Assembly: GCA_963716925.1 (NCBI GenBank) | Contig: CAVQUX010000011.1 | Coordinates: forward strand, 62,001-126,000 | Reading direction: 5' to 3' | Source of the DNA: DAISKN01 sp963716925 | GTDB taxonomy: Bacteria; Acidobacteriota; Vicinamibacteria; Marinacidobacterales; SMYC01 | Length of the DNA: 64,000 bases | Part shown: piece by piece, positions 9,372 to 21,235 of the stretch | Position numbering within the stretch: position 1 is the stretch's first letter | Layout of the letters: each line of letters starts with the position of its first letter | Notes under the pieces: model-generated | Database searches by the model: none | What the model was told of the DNA's origin: nothing | The model's input: the letters and a program-made list of their open reading frames with translations, nothing else | Translations under genes and position numbers: made by a program

Positions 9372-10711
9372 AGACCGCGATCTGGTGGATCCGGCGCGAT
9401 CTGCGGCTCGGGGACAATCCCGCGCTCGAAGGAGCCCTGAAGGAGGCCGAGAACGTGATTCCGGTCTTCGTCCTCGACCCCGAGCTCATGGGCTCCCGGT
9501 ACAACGGCGAGAAACGGAAGGCGTTCCTCCTCGGGGGACTTCGCGCGCTCGATGGGTCGCTCCGCGAGCGGGGAAGTCGCCTCGTAGTCCGCGAAGGAGA
9601 TCCCGAGCGCGAGCTCGGCAGGCTCATGGAGGAGTCGGGAGCCGAAGCGATCTTCGCGGAGCAGGACTCGTCCCCCTACGCCCGGCGCCGGGATCGGCGG
9701 ATCGCCGCGACACTTCCTCTGCGAGGGGTCTGGGGAGTCAGCGTTCTGACCCCGTGCGACGTGCTCAAGTCCGACGGCGATCCCTACACCCGCTTCACTC
9801 CCTACAGTAGAGCCTGGGCGCGCGTCGCGGCGATCCGCTCCGCGAGAACGCGCCCGGCTCCGGCCCGGCTCCCGTTTCCCGGGAAGATCTCGGGTCTCGC
9901 GATTCCGGATTCGCCCGCGGCCCTGCTCCTTCCCGGGGAAGACGAAGCCCTGGCGAGGCTCGAGCGCTTCGCGCGCGGCCCCATTTTCGAGTACGGGGAG
10001 AGGCGGAACCGGCTCGACCTGGACGGTACCTCGGGACTCTCCCCCTATCTGCGGTTCGGGATGGTGTCCGCCAGGCGCGTTCTCGCGGCGGCGGACGAGG
10101 CGCTCGATCGGGCTGCGGGAAAGAAAGAGCGGGACAGCGCTTCGGCGTTTCGAACCGAGCTCGTCTGGAGGGAGTTCTACCTGTCCATCCTCCACCACTT
10201 TCCCGAGGTGAGGGCCCGCAGCTTCCGGCCGGAGACCCGGAACGTCGCCTGGCGTGACGACGAGGAAGGCTTCCGCGCCTGGTGCGAGGGGCGGACCGGC
10301 TATCCCGTGGTCGACGCGGGAATGCGACAGCTCTCCTCGACCGGGCTCATGCACAATCGGGCGCGCATGGTGACCGCTGCCTTTCTCACCAAGCATCTGC
10401 TCATCGACTGGCGGCGCGGCGAGAAGTGGTTCATGCAGCACCTTCTGGACGGAGACCCCGCGGCGAACAACGGAGGGTGGCAGTGGTCCGCGGGAACCGG
10501 AACCGATGCCGCGCCTTACTTCCGCATCTTCAACCCGGCGCTCCAGGGGAAGCGCTTCGATCCCGAAGGCCACTACGTTTCGCGCTTCGTTCCCGAGCTC
10601 CAGGGGACGAAGCCCTCGGAGATCCACGAGCCCCGGAGTCCGATCGTGAGCCACATCCACGCGCGGGTCCGGGCGATCGCAGCTTTCAAAGCCGCGCGCG
10701 ATCGCCGGTGA
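9368..10711 (+). CDS. phr: Deoxyribodipyrimidine photolyase (class I type)
   Basis: 447 residues. It repairs UV-induced cyclobutane pyrimidine dimers using light and FAD. The N-terminal antenna domain begins IWWIRRDLRLGDNPAL. The FAD-binding helical domain contains LSPYLRFGMVS, ELVWREFYLSILHHFP, TGYPVVDAGMRQL, MVTAAFLTKHLLIDWR and the flavin-pocket signature NNGGWQWSAGTGTDAAPYFR, with FNPALQGKRFDPEGHYV after it. The start overlaps the upstream stop by four bases. Length and motifs fit a functional CPD photolyase; a cryptochrome-like role cannot be excluded from sequence alone. Confidence 0.96.
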   Translation: MKTAIWWIRRDLRLGDNPALEGALKEAENVIPVFVLDPELMGSRYNGEKRKAFLLGGLRALDGSLRERGSRLVVREGDPERELGRLMEESGAEAIFAEQDSSPYARRRDRRIAATLPLRGVWGVSVLTPCDVLKSDGDPYTRFTPYSRAWARVAAIRSARTRPAPARLPFPGKISGLAIPDSPAALLLPGEDEALARLERFARGPIFEYGERRNRLDLDGTSGLSPYLRFGMVSARRVLAAADEALDRAAGKKERDSASAFRTELVWREFYLSILHHFPEVRARSFRPETRNVAWRDDEEGFRAWCEGRTGYPVVDAGMRQLSSTGLMHNRARMVTAAFLTKHLLIDWRRGEKWFMQHLLDGDPAANNGGWQWSAGTGTDAAPYFRIFNPALQGKRFDPEGHYVSRFVPELQGTKPSEIHEPRSPIVSHIHARVRAIAAFKAARDRR

Positions 10712-10735
10712 GGAAGTCAGGGAAGAGGGGAATCG

Positions 10736-10816
10736 AACGCAAAGGCAGCAACGACGCAAAGGCGCCGAGAAATCCATTCTCTTCTTTGCGCCTTTGCGTC
10801 TTTGCGTCTTTGCGTT
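10736..10816. repeat. CGCAAAG-type intergenic repeat/hairpin
   Basis: The right half contains four 8-bp units, TTTGCGCC, TTTGCGTC, TTTGCGTC and TTTGCGTT, at 10785-10816. The left half (10736-10766) has the inverse AACGCAAAGG and ACGCAAAGGCG, so the whole can fold into a long hairpin. It lies between the photolyase stop and the AraC-type gene. Similar AACGCAAAGACGCAAAG elements are scattered between genes of many environmental bacteria and often yield false small ORFs reading like QRRKDAKAQRR. A transcription-terminating or mobile-element role is not established. Confidence 0.7.
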
Positions 10817-10917
10817 AGAAATCCTCCCTCGCTCGAGCTCGCTTCGCCGCCGACCAAGGGCAGGGACAAGTTCTCGTTCCCTTGCGTTCTTCTCTTGCCG
10901 GTGATTAGCATCGAGGG

Positions 10918-11736
10918 GTGCTGTACCGCGTCCAGCGGCCGTCGCTCGCTCTACGACCCTTCGTCGAGAACCTCTGGTACCACGAGGGGGTGACCACCGG
11001 CCATTCCCTGGAGCGCCTCCTCCCCGACGGCGCCATCGAGCTCATCTTCGATCTCACGGACACACCGAAAATCTGGTACGACACGGAATCGCCGCGGCGG
11101 ATCCGGACGGTGCGCGAAAGCTGGCTCTCCGGCCAGCACCGCCGCTCCATCGTCATCGAATCGGCGAAGAACTCCTGCATGATTGGAGCGCGGTTCCGCC
11201 CCGGCGGTCTCCATCCGTTCCTCGGCATGCCCGTCGCCGAGGTGAACGACACCGTCGAAGAAACGGCGCTCCTCTGGGGGAGCGGGATCGGCGAGCTGCG
11301 CGAACGTCTACTGGCGGCGACGTCGGTCGAGGAGCGCTTCCTGGTGCTCGACGGGGCGCTGGCCGAACGAGGCCGGGGCAAGCTCGATCCCGATGCCTCT
11401 CTCGCCTACGTTCTCCATCGCCTGGTAACGAGTCCCGGAGAGACGGTGATTCGTTCTCTCGCCGAGGACGTCGGGCTCACGCAGAAGCGGCTGGTGCGGA
11501 CCTTCGAGGTGAAAGTGGGGCTGAAACCGAAAACCCTCTCGCGGGTCCTCCGGTTCCAGACGGTCTTGAAGCGGCTCGAGAGGACGTCGCGCGTCTCCTG
11601 GAGCTTCGTCGCCCAGGAGGCGGGCTATTACGACCAGGCGCACTTCATCCGGGACTTCGAGTCCTTCTCCGGGCTTTCGCCCTCGCGGTATCTCGTCGAC
11701 CGGGGCGAGTTCCTGAACTTCGTGCCCATGAGGTAG
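10918..11736 (+). CDS. AraC-family transcriptional regulator
   Basis: 272 residues. The N-terminal domain (MLYRVQRPSLALRPFVENLWYHEG, LLPDGAIELIFDL) resembles the DUF6597-type sensor region found in many small AraC regulators. The C-terminal ~100 residues contain the double helix-turn-helix, with IRSLAEDVGLTQKRLVRTF and AQEAGYYDQAHFIRDFESF followed by GLSPSRY. The proposed GTG start has GAGG only about two bases upstream, so the true start may differ by a few codons. DUF1761 lies 78 bases downstream and could be a target. The ligand is unknown. Confidence 0.88.
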   Translation: MLYRVQRPSLALRPFVENLWYHEGVTTGHSLERLLPDGAIELIFDLTDTPKIWYDTESPRRIRTVRESWLSGQHRRSIVIESAKNSCMIGARFRPGGLHPFLGMPVAEVNDTVEETALLWGSGIGELRERLLAATSVEERFLVLDGALAERGRGKLDPDASLAYVLHRLVTSPGETVIRSLAEDVGLTQKRLVRTFEVKVGLKPKTLSRVLRFQTVLKRLERTSRVSWSFVAQEAGYYDQAHFIRDFESFSGLSPSRYLVDRGEFLNFVPMR

Positions 11737-11814
11737 CGGGAGATTTTTTACAATACTCACAGCGCCGCTCCCGATATCCTCGGCGCCGATTTCGGTTCCG
11801 AATCGGAGGCAGTC

Positions 11815-12213
11815 ATGGGTCAAATCAATTATCTCGCGGTCATCGCCGCGGCGGTCTCTACGTTTCTCATCGGCGGGCTCTGGTACTCGCCGCTTCTCTT
11901 CGAAAAACCCTGGAGGAAAGCCAACGGGTTCGGCGAGAACGACGTCAAGGGCGGCGAAGGAAAGATCTTCGGGCTCGCGCTCGTCTTCTCGTTGTTGATG
12001 GCGGCGAACCTGGCCGCGTTTCTCGCGGGGCCGGACACGACCGTTTCCTGGGGCGCGACCGCGGGTCTCCTCGCGGGTCTCGGGTGGGTCGCGCTCGGGA
12101 TCGCGATCGTCGCTCTCTTCGAGCGCCGGCCGTGGAGCTACATCCTCGTGAACGGCGGCTACTTCGTCGTTGCCTTCACCGTGATGGGCGCGATTCTCGG
12201 GGCCTGGAGGTAA
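11815..12213 (+). CDS. DUF1761-family four-helix membrane protein
   Basis: 132 residues with four hydrophobic segments (about 5-25, 52-72, 80-102 and 110-130) and the family-typical GGLWYSPLLFEKPW near the first helix. Function is unknown; the family is a small integral inner-membrane protein. ATG 11815 is preceded by GGAGG with 5-6 bases spacing. It converges with the cytochrome c gene, with only five bases between the stops. Confidence 0.82.
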   Translation: MGQINYLAVIAAAVSTFLIGGLWYSPLLFEKPWRKANGFGENDVKGGEGKIFGLALVFSLLMAANLAAFLAGPDTTVSWGATAGLLAGLGWVALGIAIVALFERRPWSYILVNGGYFVVAFTVMGAILGAWR

Positions 12214-12218
12214 CGCCT

Positions 12219-12665
12219 CTATCTCGCGAACGGATCGCCGCCGGGGTGAAAGGGCCCTTCGATCCGGATGTGCTTCACCGTGGTCGCGTCCATCTCGGCG
12301 TCGCCCGCGGGAACACCGTTGCTCCGGAACATGTAGGCCACGATATCCACGTAGTCCTGGCGTTTGAGGCTTCCCGGATTGTCCTGCGGCATCGTCGTGC
12401 GGATTTGCTCGACCAGGTCGTGGGCGGTCTGGCCCGACCAACCGTCCAGATAGGCGCCGTCGCCGAACTCTTCGGGCTGGTGGCAGCTCGAGCAGGTTCC
12501 TTCGAACAGGGCGGCGCCGCGCTCGGCCTGCTCGCCGGTGTAGACGCCGCTCTGGACCGAGAGCATCTCCTCTTTATCGTCGTTCTGGTCTTTTGGGTCC
12601 TCTTGGGCGGCAGCGAAGAAAACCGTCAGCTGGAGAGCGCCGGCGAGCAGAAGGTTTCCTCTCAT
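12219..12665 (-). CDS. Small periplasmic c-type cytochrome
   Basis: About 148 residues from the ATG at 12665, which starts directly with a signal peptide (MRGNLLLAGALQLTVFFAAAQ). A GTG at 12686 would add seven residues and sit four bases from the upstream stop. One haem-binding CSSCH follows GAALFEGTCSSCHQPEEFG, and a Met-rich segment (TMPQDNPGSLKRQDYVDIVAYMF) supplies the likely axial ligand, in the pattern of the class I cytochrome c subunits of alcohol and sugar dehydrogenases. No dehydrogenase is adjacent. It follows a single-span hypothetical gene on the same strand and may share its transcript. Confidence 0.88.
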   Translation of the reverse strand: MRGNLLLAGALQLTVFFAAAQEDPKDQNDDKEEMLSVQSGVYTGEQAERGAALFEGTCSSCHQPEEFGDGAYLDGWSGQTAHDLVEQIRTTMPQDNPGSLKRQDYVDIVAYMFRSNGVPAGDAEMDATTVKHIRIEGPFHPGGDPFAR

Positions 12666-12690
12666 GATCGCGGCCCAGAATAGCACAGCC

Positions 12691-13110
12691 TCATGGAGCG
12701 TCGGCGGCGACGGAGCTGAGATCCTTCACTTCCGTCGTCTCCTCCCGAAGGTTCGACACGACCCACCGACCGTCGACCTGGATCATCTCCACGTGCTGCC
12801 GGGTCTGGGCCACGCGGCGGTTTCCGAACGGTCCGGACTCCGAGAACTTCTGGAAATGCACCGCCTCGACGACCACCAGGGTGACGCTTCCGTCGTCCTG
12901 GCGCTCGGCGGACTCGAGCCGATAGCCGACGTCGACGATGCTGCCCTCGATTCCGTCGAAGCGCGCGTCCCCCCGGCGCGAGCGCACTTCAGCCGACGCC
13001 TGATCGACGTAGCTGCGGTAGGCCCGGGCCATGGGTCCGAAGTAGTCGAGTCCCTCGCGAACGACGGTAGCGACGGCGAAGAGCCCGACCAGCCACCAGA
13101 TCTTCTTCAC
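12691..13110 (-). CDS. Hypothetical membrane-anchored protein
   Basis: 139 residues. Residues 3-20 form one hydrophobic segment (KKIWWLVGLFAVATVV), a signal anchor or uncleaved signal. The remainder is soluble, with alternating strands such as DDGSVTLVVVEAVHFQ and QHVEMIQVDGRWVVSNLREE. That pattern recalls an NTF2-like or IM-type fold, but I cannot assign a family. It is directly upstream of the cytochrome c gene, four to 25 bases away depending on that gene's start, so the two may be co-transcribed. No catalytic motif is visible. Confidence 0.75.
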   Translation of the reverse strand: MKKIWWLVGLFAVATVVREGLDYFGPMARAYRSYVDQASAEVRSRRGDARFDGIEGSIVDVGYRLESAERQDDGSVTLVVVEAVHFQKFSESGPFGNRRVAQTRQHVEMIQVDGRWVVSNLREETTEVKDLSSVAADAP

Positions 13111-13248
13111 GGGAGCGCTCGAGACGCGTCAGCGATCTTCGCGAGGAGCAGGATTGAGAGGAGTGGACATCGCTTCATCTCGTCATCTCTCGAGGGCGGC
13201 CGGCAACTCGTCACGCCGGAAAAGCAGCATCCTAGAAAAGCGCCGCGC

Positions 13249-13276
13249 TTGAAGTCAAACGGCGCTGTGCTAGTCT
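13249..13276 (+). promoter_or_regulatory. Candidate sigma-70-type promoter
   Basis: TTGAAG (13249-13254), a 16-bp spacer and TAGTCT (13271-13276) lie just upstream of the lipoprotein gene at 13292. The implied 5' leader is only about ten bases. The pattern resembles the stronger promoters at 14018 and 16638. Confidence 0.4.
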
Positions 13277-13291
13277 CCGCCGAGAAGCCGA

Positions 13292-14005
13292 ATGCCCATC
13301 CCGGTCGTTCTTCTGCTGCTTCTCGTGGCCTGCGGTCGTGTCGGGGAGGACTCGCAGGAGCCGCGGGAGTCCCGGATCGAGCCGTCCGCGCCCGCCCCTT
13401 CAGAACGGCGCCCGCTGCGCGAGGGGTTCACGCAGAGACCGCCGAAGGACACTCCGGGGCTTCCTCCGCCTGCGAAGCCGCTCTTCAGCGACGTCGAGAG
13501 AGCCGAGCTCGAAGCCCGGGCTCTCTCGGTCTCCGCGGAAGCGCGCGAGGCGGCGCAATCCGAGCTACTGGCGCTCGTGGAAGAGTTCGAGAACACCGGG
13601 GACGAGGGGGATCTCCTGGCCCGGATTCGCGCCAGGGCCGCGGACTGCGCCAGGGAAGGGCAGGTGAGCTACCGCACCGCGGAGGCGCTCTTCCGCGAGT
13701 TCCTCTTCCCCAACGACGAGAAACTGGCCGAAGACCGATATTTCGGCAAAGCGGTGGTTCTCACGGGCGCGGTCGCGCCTCACAACATGGTGGATCTCGC
13801 CGACGGCTTCAAGCTCGTGGAGCAGACGCCCTACGTTCACGAGCCGGTGCTGCTGGCGACGGACTACGAGCTCTCGTTCGTCCGGTGCCATCTCGCCCGC
13901 AGGGAGCTCCAGAAGCTTCGCGACTGGCAGGAGGTCCACCTGCTGGGAATCGTGGAGGGGAAGCTCCGCGGCGATCTCGTTCTCCGCCGCTGCATCGCTT
14001 TGTGA
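13292..14005 (+). CDS. Lipoprotein with OB-fold tRNA_anti-like domain
   Basis: 237 residues. The N-terminus is a lipoprotein signal with lipobox LVAC (Cys14), followed by a Pro/Ser-rich spacer. A charged helical region (about 70-125) precedes a small beta domain (about 150-235: YFGKAVVLTGAVAPH to LLGIVEGKLRGDLVLRRCIA). That domain matches the pattern of the tRNA_anti-like OB-fold found in extracytoplasmic proteins. The biochemical role is unknown. It stands alone on the plus strand; the next gene has its own promoter at 14018. Confidence 0.7.
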   Translation: MPIPVVLLLLLVACGRVGEDSQEPRESRIEPSAPAPSERRPLREGFTQRPPKDTPGLPPPAKPLFSDVERAELEARALSVSAEAREAAQSELLALVEEFENTGDEGDLLARIRARAADCAREGQVSYRTAEALFREFLFPNDEKLAEDRYFGKAVVLTGAVAPHNMVDLADGFKLVEQTPYVHEPVLLATDYELSFVRCHLARRELQKLRDWQEVHLLGIVEGKLRGDLVLRRCIAL

Positions 14006-14017
14006 GATCGCGGCCCC

Positions 14018-14046
14018 TTGACAGACGGGGGAAGTGATTCTAGTAT
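14018..14046 (+). promoter_or_regulatory. Strong sigma-70-type promoter
   Basis: A perfect -35 TTGACA (14018-14023), exactly 17 bp of spacer and -10 TAGTAT (14041-14046) precede the secreted DUF4114 gene. The predicted transcript start near 14053 leaves a ~155-base GC-rich leader before the ATG at 14210. I see no known riboswitch in it. Confidence 0.7.
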
Positions 14047-14209
14047 GCCGCGTCCCAACCCCCCAGAAAGAGATATTGGAAGTCTGTGTAGAACCGAGCA
14101 CGGCCGCCGGCAAGCGGGCGATGCCTCGGGAAGGTGAATTGACGGGGTCCGTTTCCGCGGCCCGAATTCCGGCCGCGCTCTCATAGAATTGCAGCCCTCG
14201 GAGGTGACA

Positions 14210-16570
14210 ATGCGCGCTCGCCAATGGTGCCGTTTTCTTTCACTGGTTCTCGTCCTGGGCCTCGCGCCGGCGGCCCTTTGGGCCCAGAGCTCGCCGTTCG
14301 AGACGGTGTACTTCGCCCAGCCGAACAACAAAATCCTGAAGGTCGTCGAGTTCGAGCTTCCGCAGGGTCCCGGCGCGGCCGAGACCGTGGTATTCCAGAA
14401 CGGCACCAACTTCCAGGGCCTCGTGGTGCGGCAGGACAACCTGATCTTCGTCGCCAGCACGACCAAGAAGGGAACGATTCTGGTCTGCGACCCGGAGTCG
14501 GGGGAGTGCAGACAGGTCGTGTCCTTCAAGGACCCCGAGGGCCTCGACATCTCGACGATGACCGGCGCCTTGATTGCCGCCAGCGGCGACGACGAGCTCC
14601 TAAAGCTCGACCCCACGGGCTGCTCTCAGACCTTCAACTCCCCCAATTGCCGTCCGGGCGGCTACCAGATGAATTTCGTGCGGAAGGAGCTGAATTGTAC
14701 CGATGCCCTCGCCGACGTGAAGTTCGCGAGGATCTCGAAGGGTCCCTTCATCCAGGGCGATATCGCCGTACTGTCCCAGAAGCCCGCCAGGCTTTTCAAG
14801 ATGACCCACATCAACGCCGCCCCGACGACGGTGCTCTCCGAGATCAAGTTCAACGGGAAGAGCCAGACGCCCACGGGTCTCGCGTTCAACGCGGCCGGCG
14901 ACACGCTCATCGCGACGAAGCAGGGACTGCTCCTTCGCTATCCTGGTGGAAACGGTGCCCCGCAGCTCTTCGCTCAGCTCGGAGGGCCCGGCGCGAAGGT
15001 CACCGTGGGGGTGCAGGGGCAGGACCTGCACGAGAGGATTTTCGCCACGGTCCAGAGCGGAAAGGTACTGTGCTTCGAGTCCTCGGGCGCGTCCTGCGGC
15101 AAAGTTTCGAACGTCGTCTCTCCGGACGGTATCGGGATCGCGACCGGCGCCTTTCAGGAGACGCAGACGGGAAACAATGTCTCTCAGATCCTGAACCTGG
15201 GTCTTCGCACCGAGTGGGAGGAGATCGTCCAGAATGGCGCCTCCGTCGCTTTGTGCAAGCAGGTCCTCGAAAAGCGGCCCGTCGGAAGCGACGACTCTCT
15301 CTACCTCTGCGACCCCAACAAGACCTACGAAGGCTTCGTCTGCGCCGCGGCGGGATCGCCCTTCGTGGACCTCGGCCTGCCGAACGTCATTCCTCCGCAC
15401 GTGCGGGCCTACAGGACGGGAACGGACCCCTTCAATCCCACCGGCCCGGAGACGTTTCAAGTCTGCGTCATGAATACCAGCGCCGGGTTCCGCGGAATCA
15501 TCCGGGACCACGTCGGCATCCCTCTGGACCTCAGTGAGCACACCACCACCTGGATCGGCTACGACTTCCACGCGCTCTGCCCCGAGCCCGGGGTCTTTTA
15601 CTCTCCGGGAATCGGCGACGACACCCCGGTGGAGGGCTATGACTTCACCGACGTCACCCTCGCCTGCAACCATCCGCTCGGAGGCTCCTGGAGTCGATCG
15701 ACCTACTTGATGGGATCGAGGACCACGATGACTCCGTGCGAGGAAGCCGATTTCAAGCTCGACAACCTCGACGCGACGCTCGATGCCGAGAGTCCGGGGA
15801 TCGCCGGCGCCTGCGACGTCGGGACTCCCACCGCCGGGGGAATCCCCGACGGGTCGACGGCCCAGCAGATGGACGCCGCGTTCCAGCTCGGCGGTCTCGG
15901 GCCGCGCAGCGGCTGGTCGCTGGTCTCCGCGAGCAAAGGCGCTTTCGGCGGCGCCGGGAATGGATTCCTTCTCGGAGGCGGCACCATCGAGGTGAAAGCG
16001 AAGGAAGCGGGATTCACCCACGAGTTCGGAACGGCGTCTTCGACCCATGGAGATCTGACCCCCATCGTGACGAACAGCGGCGCCCAGGTCGGACAGAGCA
16101 TCGATTTCGCGCCCGCCACCGATCCCTACCTTTTCTATTTCAAGAACGTCGAGGGAGATCCTTCGAACACGCCGATCTTCTCGGACGGCTTCAGCGACAG
16201 CGGCCTTCTTGGAATCGCGGTGTATCAGAACAACGCCGACCCCGCTCGATTCGCGCTGTTCTACGACGATGGAACCCAGAATCCGGATGAGGATTTCAAC
16301 GACCTGATCGTCACCGCGTCGGGAGCGGTGGGCACGAGCTGCCAGCTCCGGATCGGGCTCGACGCCGCGCTCTCGGCGTTCGAGGGCACGGCCTGCCCGG
16401 GCAGCTTCGCCACTACGATCCAGACCCTCGAAGACGACTTCATCGCCGTGATCGACAGAAACCCCGGAGACTTCCCGCCGACCGGGAACGTCGACGCGCA
16501 GTTGAAGGCGCGCGCCTTGTCTCTCATCTTCGTGTTGACCGACAAGATCGCGGGTCCGCCGACTCCCTAG
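14210..16570 (+). CDS. Secreted protein with propeller-like N-terminus and DUF4114-like domain
   Basis: 786 residues from the ATG at 14210, chosen because GGAGG lies 6-7 bases upstream and the signal peptide (FLSLVLVLGLAPAALWAQ) then begins correctly. Residues ~25-330 contain short repeated blades (NFQGLVVRQDNLIFVASTT; LDISTMTGALIAASGDDELLKLD) like an NHL or SMP-30-type beta-propeller. The C-terminal part ends in a DUF4114-like segment (FALFYDDGTQNPDEDFNDLIVT), a calcium-binding-like module of surface proteins. It has paired cysteines and is probably exported. It has its own promoter and a strong terminator, so it is monocistronic. Function is unknown. Confidence 0.75.
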   Translation: MRARQWCRFLSLVLVLGLAPAALWAQSSPFETVYFAQPNNKILKVVEFELPQGPGAAETVVFQNGTNFQGLVVRQDNLIFVASTTKKGTILVCDPESGECRQVVSFKDPEGLDISTMTGALIAASGDDELLKLDPTGCSQTFNSPNCRPGGYQMNFVRKELNCTDALADVKFARISKGPFIQGDIAVLSQKPARLFKMTHINAAPTTVLSEIKFNGKSQTPTGLAFNAAGDTLIATKQGLLLRYPGGNGAPQLFAQLGGPGAKVTVGVQGQDLHERIFATVQSGKVLCFESSGASCGKVSNVVSPDGIGIATGAFQETQTGNNVSQILNLGLRTEWEEIVQNGASVALCKQVLEKRPVGSDDSLYLCDPNKTYEGFVCAAAGSPFVDLGLPNVIPPHVRAYRTGTDPFNPTGPETFQVCVMNTSAGFRGIIRDHVGIPLDLSEHTTTWIGYDFHALCPEPGVFYSPGIGDDTPVEGYDFTDVTLACNHPLGGSWSRSTYLMGSRTTMTPCEEADFKLDNLDATLDAESPGIAGACDVGTPTAGGIPDGSTAQQMDAAFQLGGLGPRSGWSLVSASKGAFGGAGNGFLLGGGTIEVKAKEAGFTHEFGTASSTHGDLTPIVTNSGAQVGQSIDFAPATDPYLFYFKNVEGDPSNTPIFSDGFSDSGLLGIAVYQNNADPARFALFYDDGTQNPDEDFNDLIVTASGAVGTSCQLRIGLDAALSAFEGTACPGSFATTIQTLEDDFIAVIDRNPGDFPPTGNVDAQLKARALSLIFVLTDKIAGPPTP

Positions 16571-16584
16571 AGCGCCCTTTGGCC

Positions 16585-16614
16585 GGGAGGGGGCAGCTTC
16601 GGCTGCCTCCTCCT
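16585..16614 (+). terminator. Intrinsic-type terminator with cUUCGg tetraloop
   Basis: A 13-bp stem (arms 16585-16597 and 16602-16614, with G-T wobbles only at the ends of the outer seven pairs) closes on TTCG. It is followed by GTTTCCC. It sits 15 bases after the stop of the secreted DUF4114 gene and isolates it from the kinase operon promoter. Confidence 0.8.
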
Positions 16615-16637
16615 GTTTCCCTGGAAATGCGAGAAGT

Positions 16638-16666
16638 TTGACTTCCCCTCGGGGCTTCCCTAGGAT
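16638..16666 (+). promoter_or_regulatory. Sigma-70-type promoter of the kinase/PilZ operon
   Basis: TTGACT (16638-16643), a 17-bp spacer and TAGGAT (16661-16666) lie 48 bases before the kinase ATG at 16715. No other good promoter is seen before 26829, and gene spacing downstream is tight, so this probably drives seven genes. Confidence 0.65.
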
Positions 16667-16714
16667 CCCACGATTCCTCCTTAAGCCGGGAAAGCGCATC
16701 TCGAGGTAAGAGCC

Positions 16715-20467
<3,753 letters not shown>

Positions 20468-20480
20468 CGGGAGCTCGGCC

Positions 20481-20870
20481 ATGACCACGGAGAATCGCGT
20501 ACACCCCCGCTTCCCGATTCGAGTGCCGCTCTACATCAACGTCGAGGGACGGGTCTTCAAGAAGAAGCTTCGACTCCACTCGCGGGACATCTCGGCCGGA
20601 GGCCTTTCGTTCACCACCCGGCAGAAGCTTCCCATCGACGCCCGGTCGAAGGTCATCATCGGAAAGATCGGAGACTTCCTCGACTCCGCCCACATCGAAG
20701 GCATGGTGGTGTACCTTCGACGGGACCGGGAACAGAAGCAGTACGCGGTCGGGGTCGAGTTCACCCGGTTCGTGGACGTCGAGCAGGAGGCGCTCGCCGC
20801 CCGCCTGAAGGAGTGGGAGTCTCGCGCCGCCGCGGCCTCCCCCGAAGCCCCCTCGGTGAGCGGCTCATGA
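20481..20870 (+). CDS. PilZ-domain protein (first of two)
   Basis: 129 residues, essentially a single PilZ domain. The expected c-di-GMP-binding elements are present: an arginine near the N-terminus (ENRVHPRFPIRVPLYI) and DISAGGLSFTTRQKLP, the D-x-S-x-x-G motif, followed by strands ending YAVGVEFTRF. The classical RxxxR appears only in part (R..PRF.IR). It could report c-di-GMP level to the upstream kinase or a secretion partner; this is inference. GGGAG lies seven bases before the ATG. Its stop overlaps the start of the second PilZ gene. Confidence 0.88.
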   Translation: MTTENRVHPRFPIRVPLYINVEGRVFKKKLRLHSRDISAGGLSFTTRQKLPIDARSKVIIGKIGDFLDSAHIEGMVVYLRRDREQKQYAVGVEFTRFVDVEQEALAARLKEWESRAAAASPEAPSVSGS

Positions 20871-21235
20871 GCGGGCGGAGGTTCCTGCGCTACCCGGTCA
20901 AGGTCCCCCTCTACATCTCCGTGAAGGGGGGAGTCTTCCAGAGGTTCATCGAGCTCGATTCCAAGGACCTTTCCGAGGGTGGGCTCGCATTCGAGACGAG
21001 GCAGAGAATCCCGCTCGAGGCGAATACCCGCGTCGAGATCTCGGTCCTGTCCGGTCTTCCTCCCGACTGCCGCATCGAAGGCCACGTCGTCTATCGGCAG
21101 AAGAATCCCGCGACCGAGCGCTACACCATCGGAGTCGCGTTCGATCGGTTCGTCAACGTCGGCCGCGAAGAGCTGCTCGGCCTCGTCGAGCGCGGCGAGG
21201 ACACCCAGCCCACTCCCCAGGCGACCCCGGTATGA
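20867..21235 (+). CDS. PilZ-domain protein (second of two)
   Basis: 122 residues from the ATG at 20867, which overlaps the previous TGA (ATGA), indicating translational coupling. It has the same layout as the first PilZ protein: GRRFLRYPVKVPLYISVKGG, then DSKDLSEGGLAFETRQRIP (D-x-S-x-x-G-G) and YTIGVAFDRFV. The two look like a tandem duplication that has diverged. Its stop again overlaps the next gene's start by ATGA at 21232. A role in c-di-GMP binding follows from the family and is not shown here. Confidence 0.88.
   Translation: MSGRRFLRYPVKVPLYISVKGGVFQRFIELDSKDLSEGGLAFETRQRIPLEANTRVEISVLSGLPPDCRIEGHVVYRQKNPATERYTIGVAFDRFVNVGREELLGLVERGEDTQPTPQATPV

Noticed and set aside
10717..10911. Small minus-strand ORF reading TQRRKDAKAQRREW
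   Set aside because: It is the translation of the CGCAAAG repeat element, a common annotation artefact.
14047..14209. c-di-GMP riboswitch in the leader of the DUF4114 gene
   Set aside because: The conserved GEMM core is not present.
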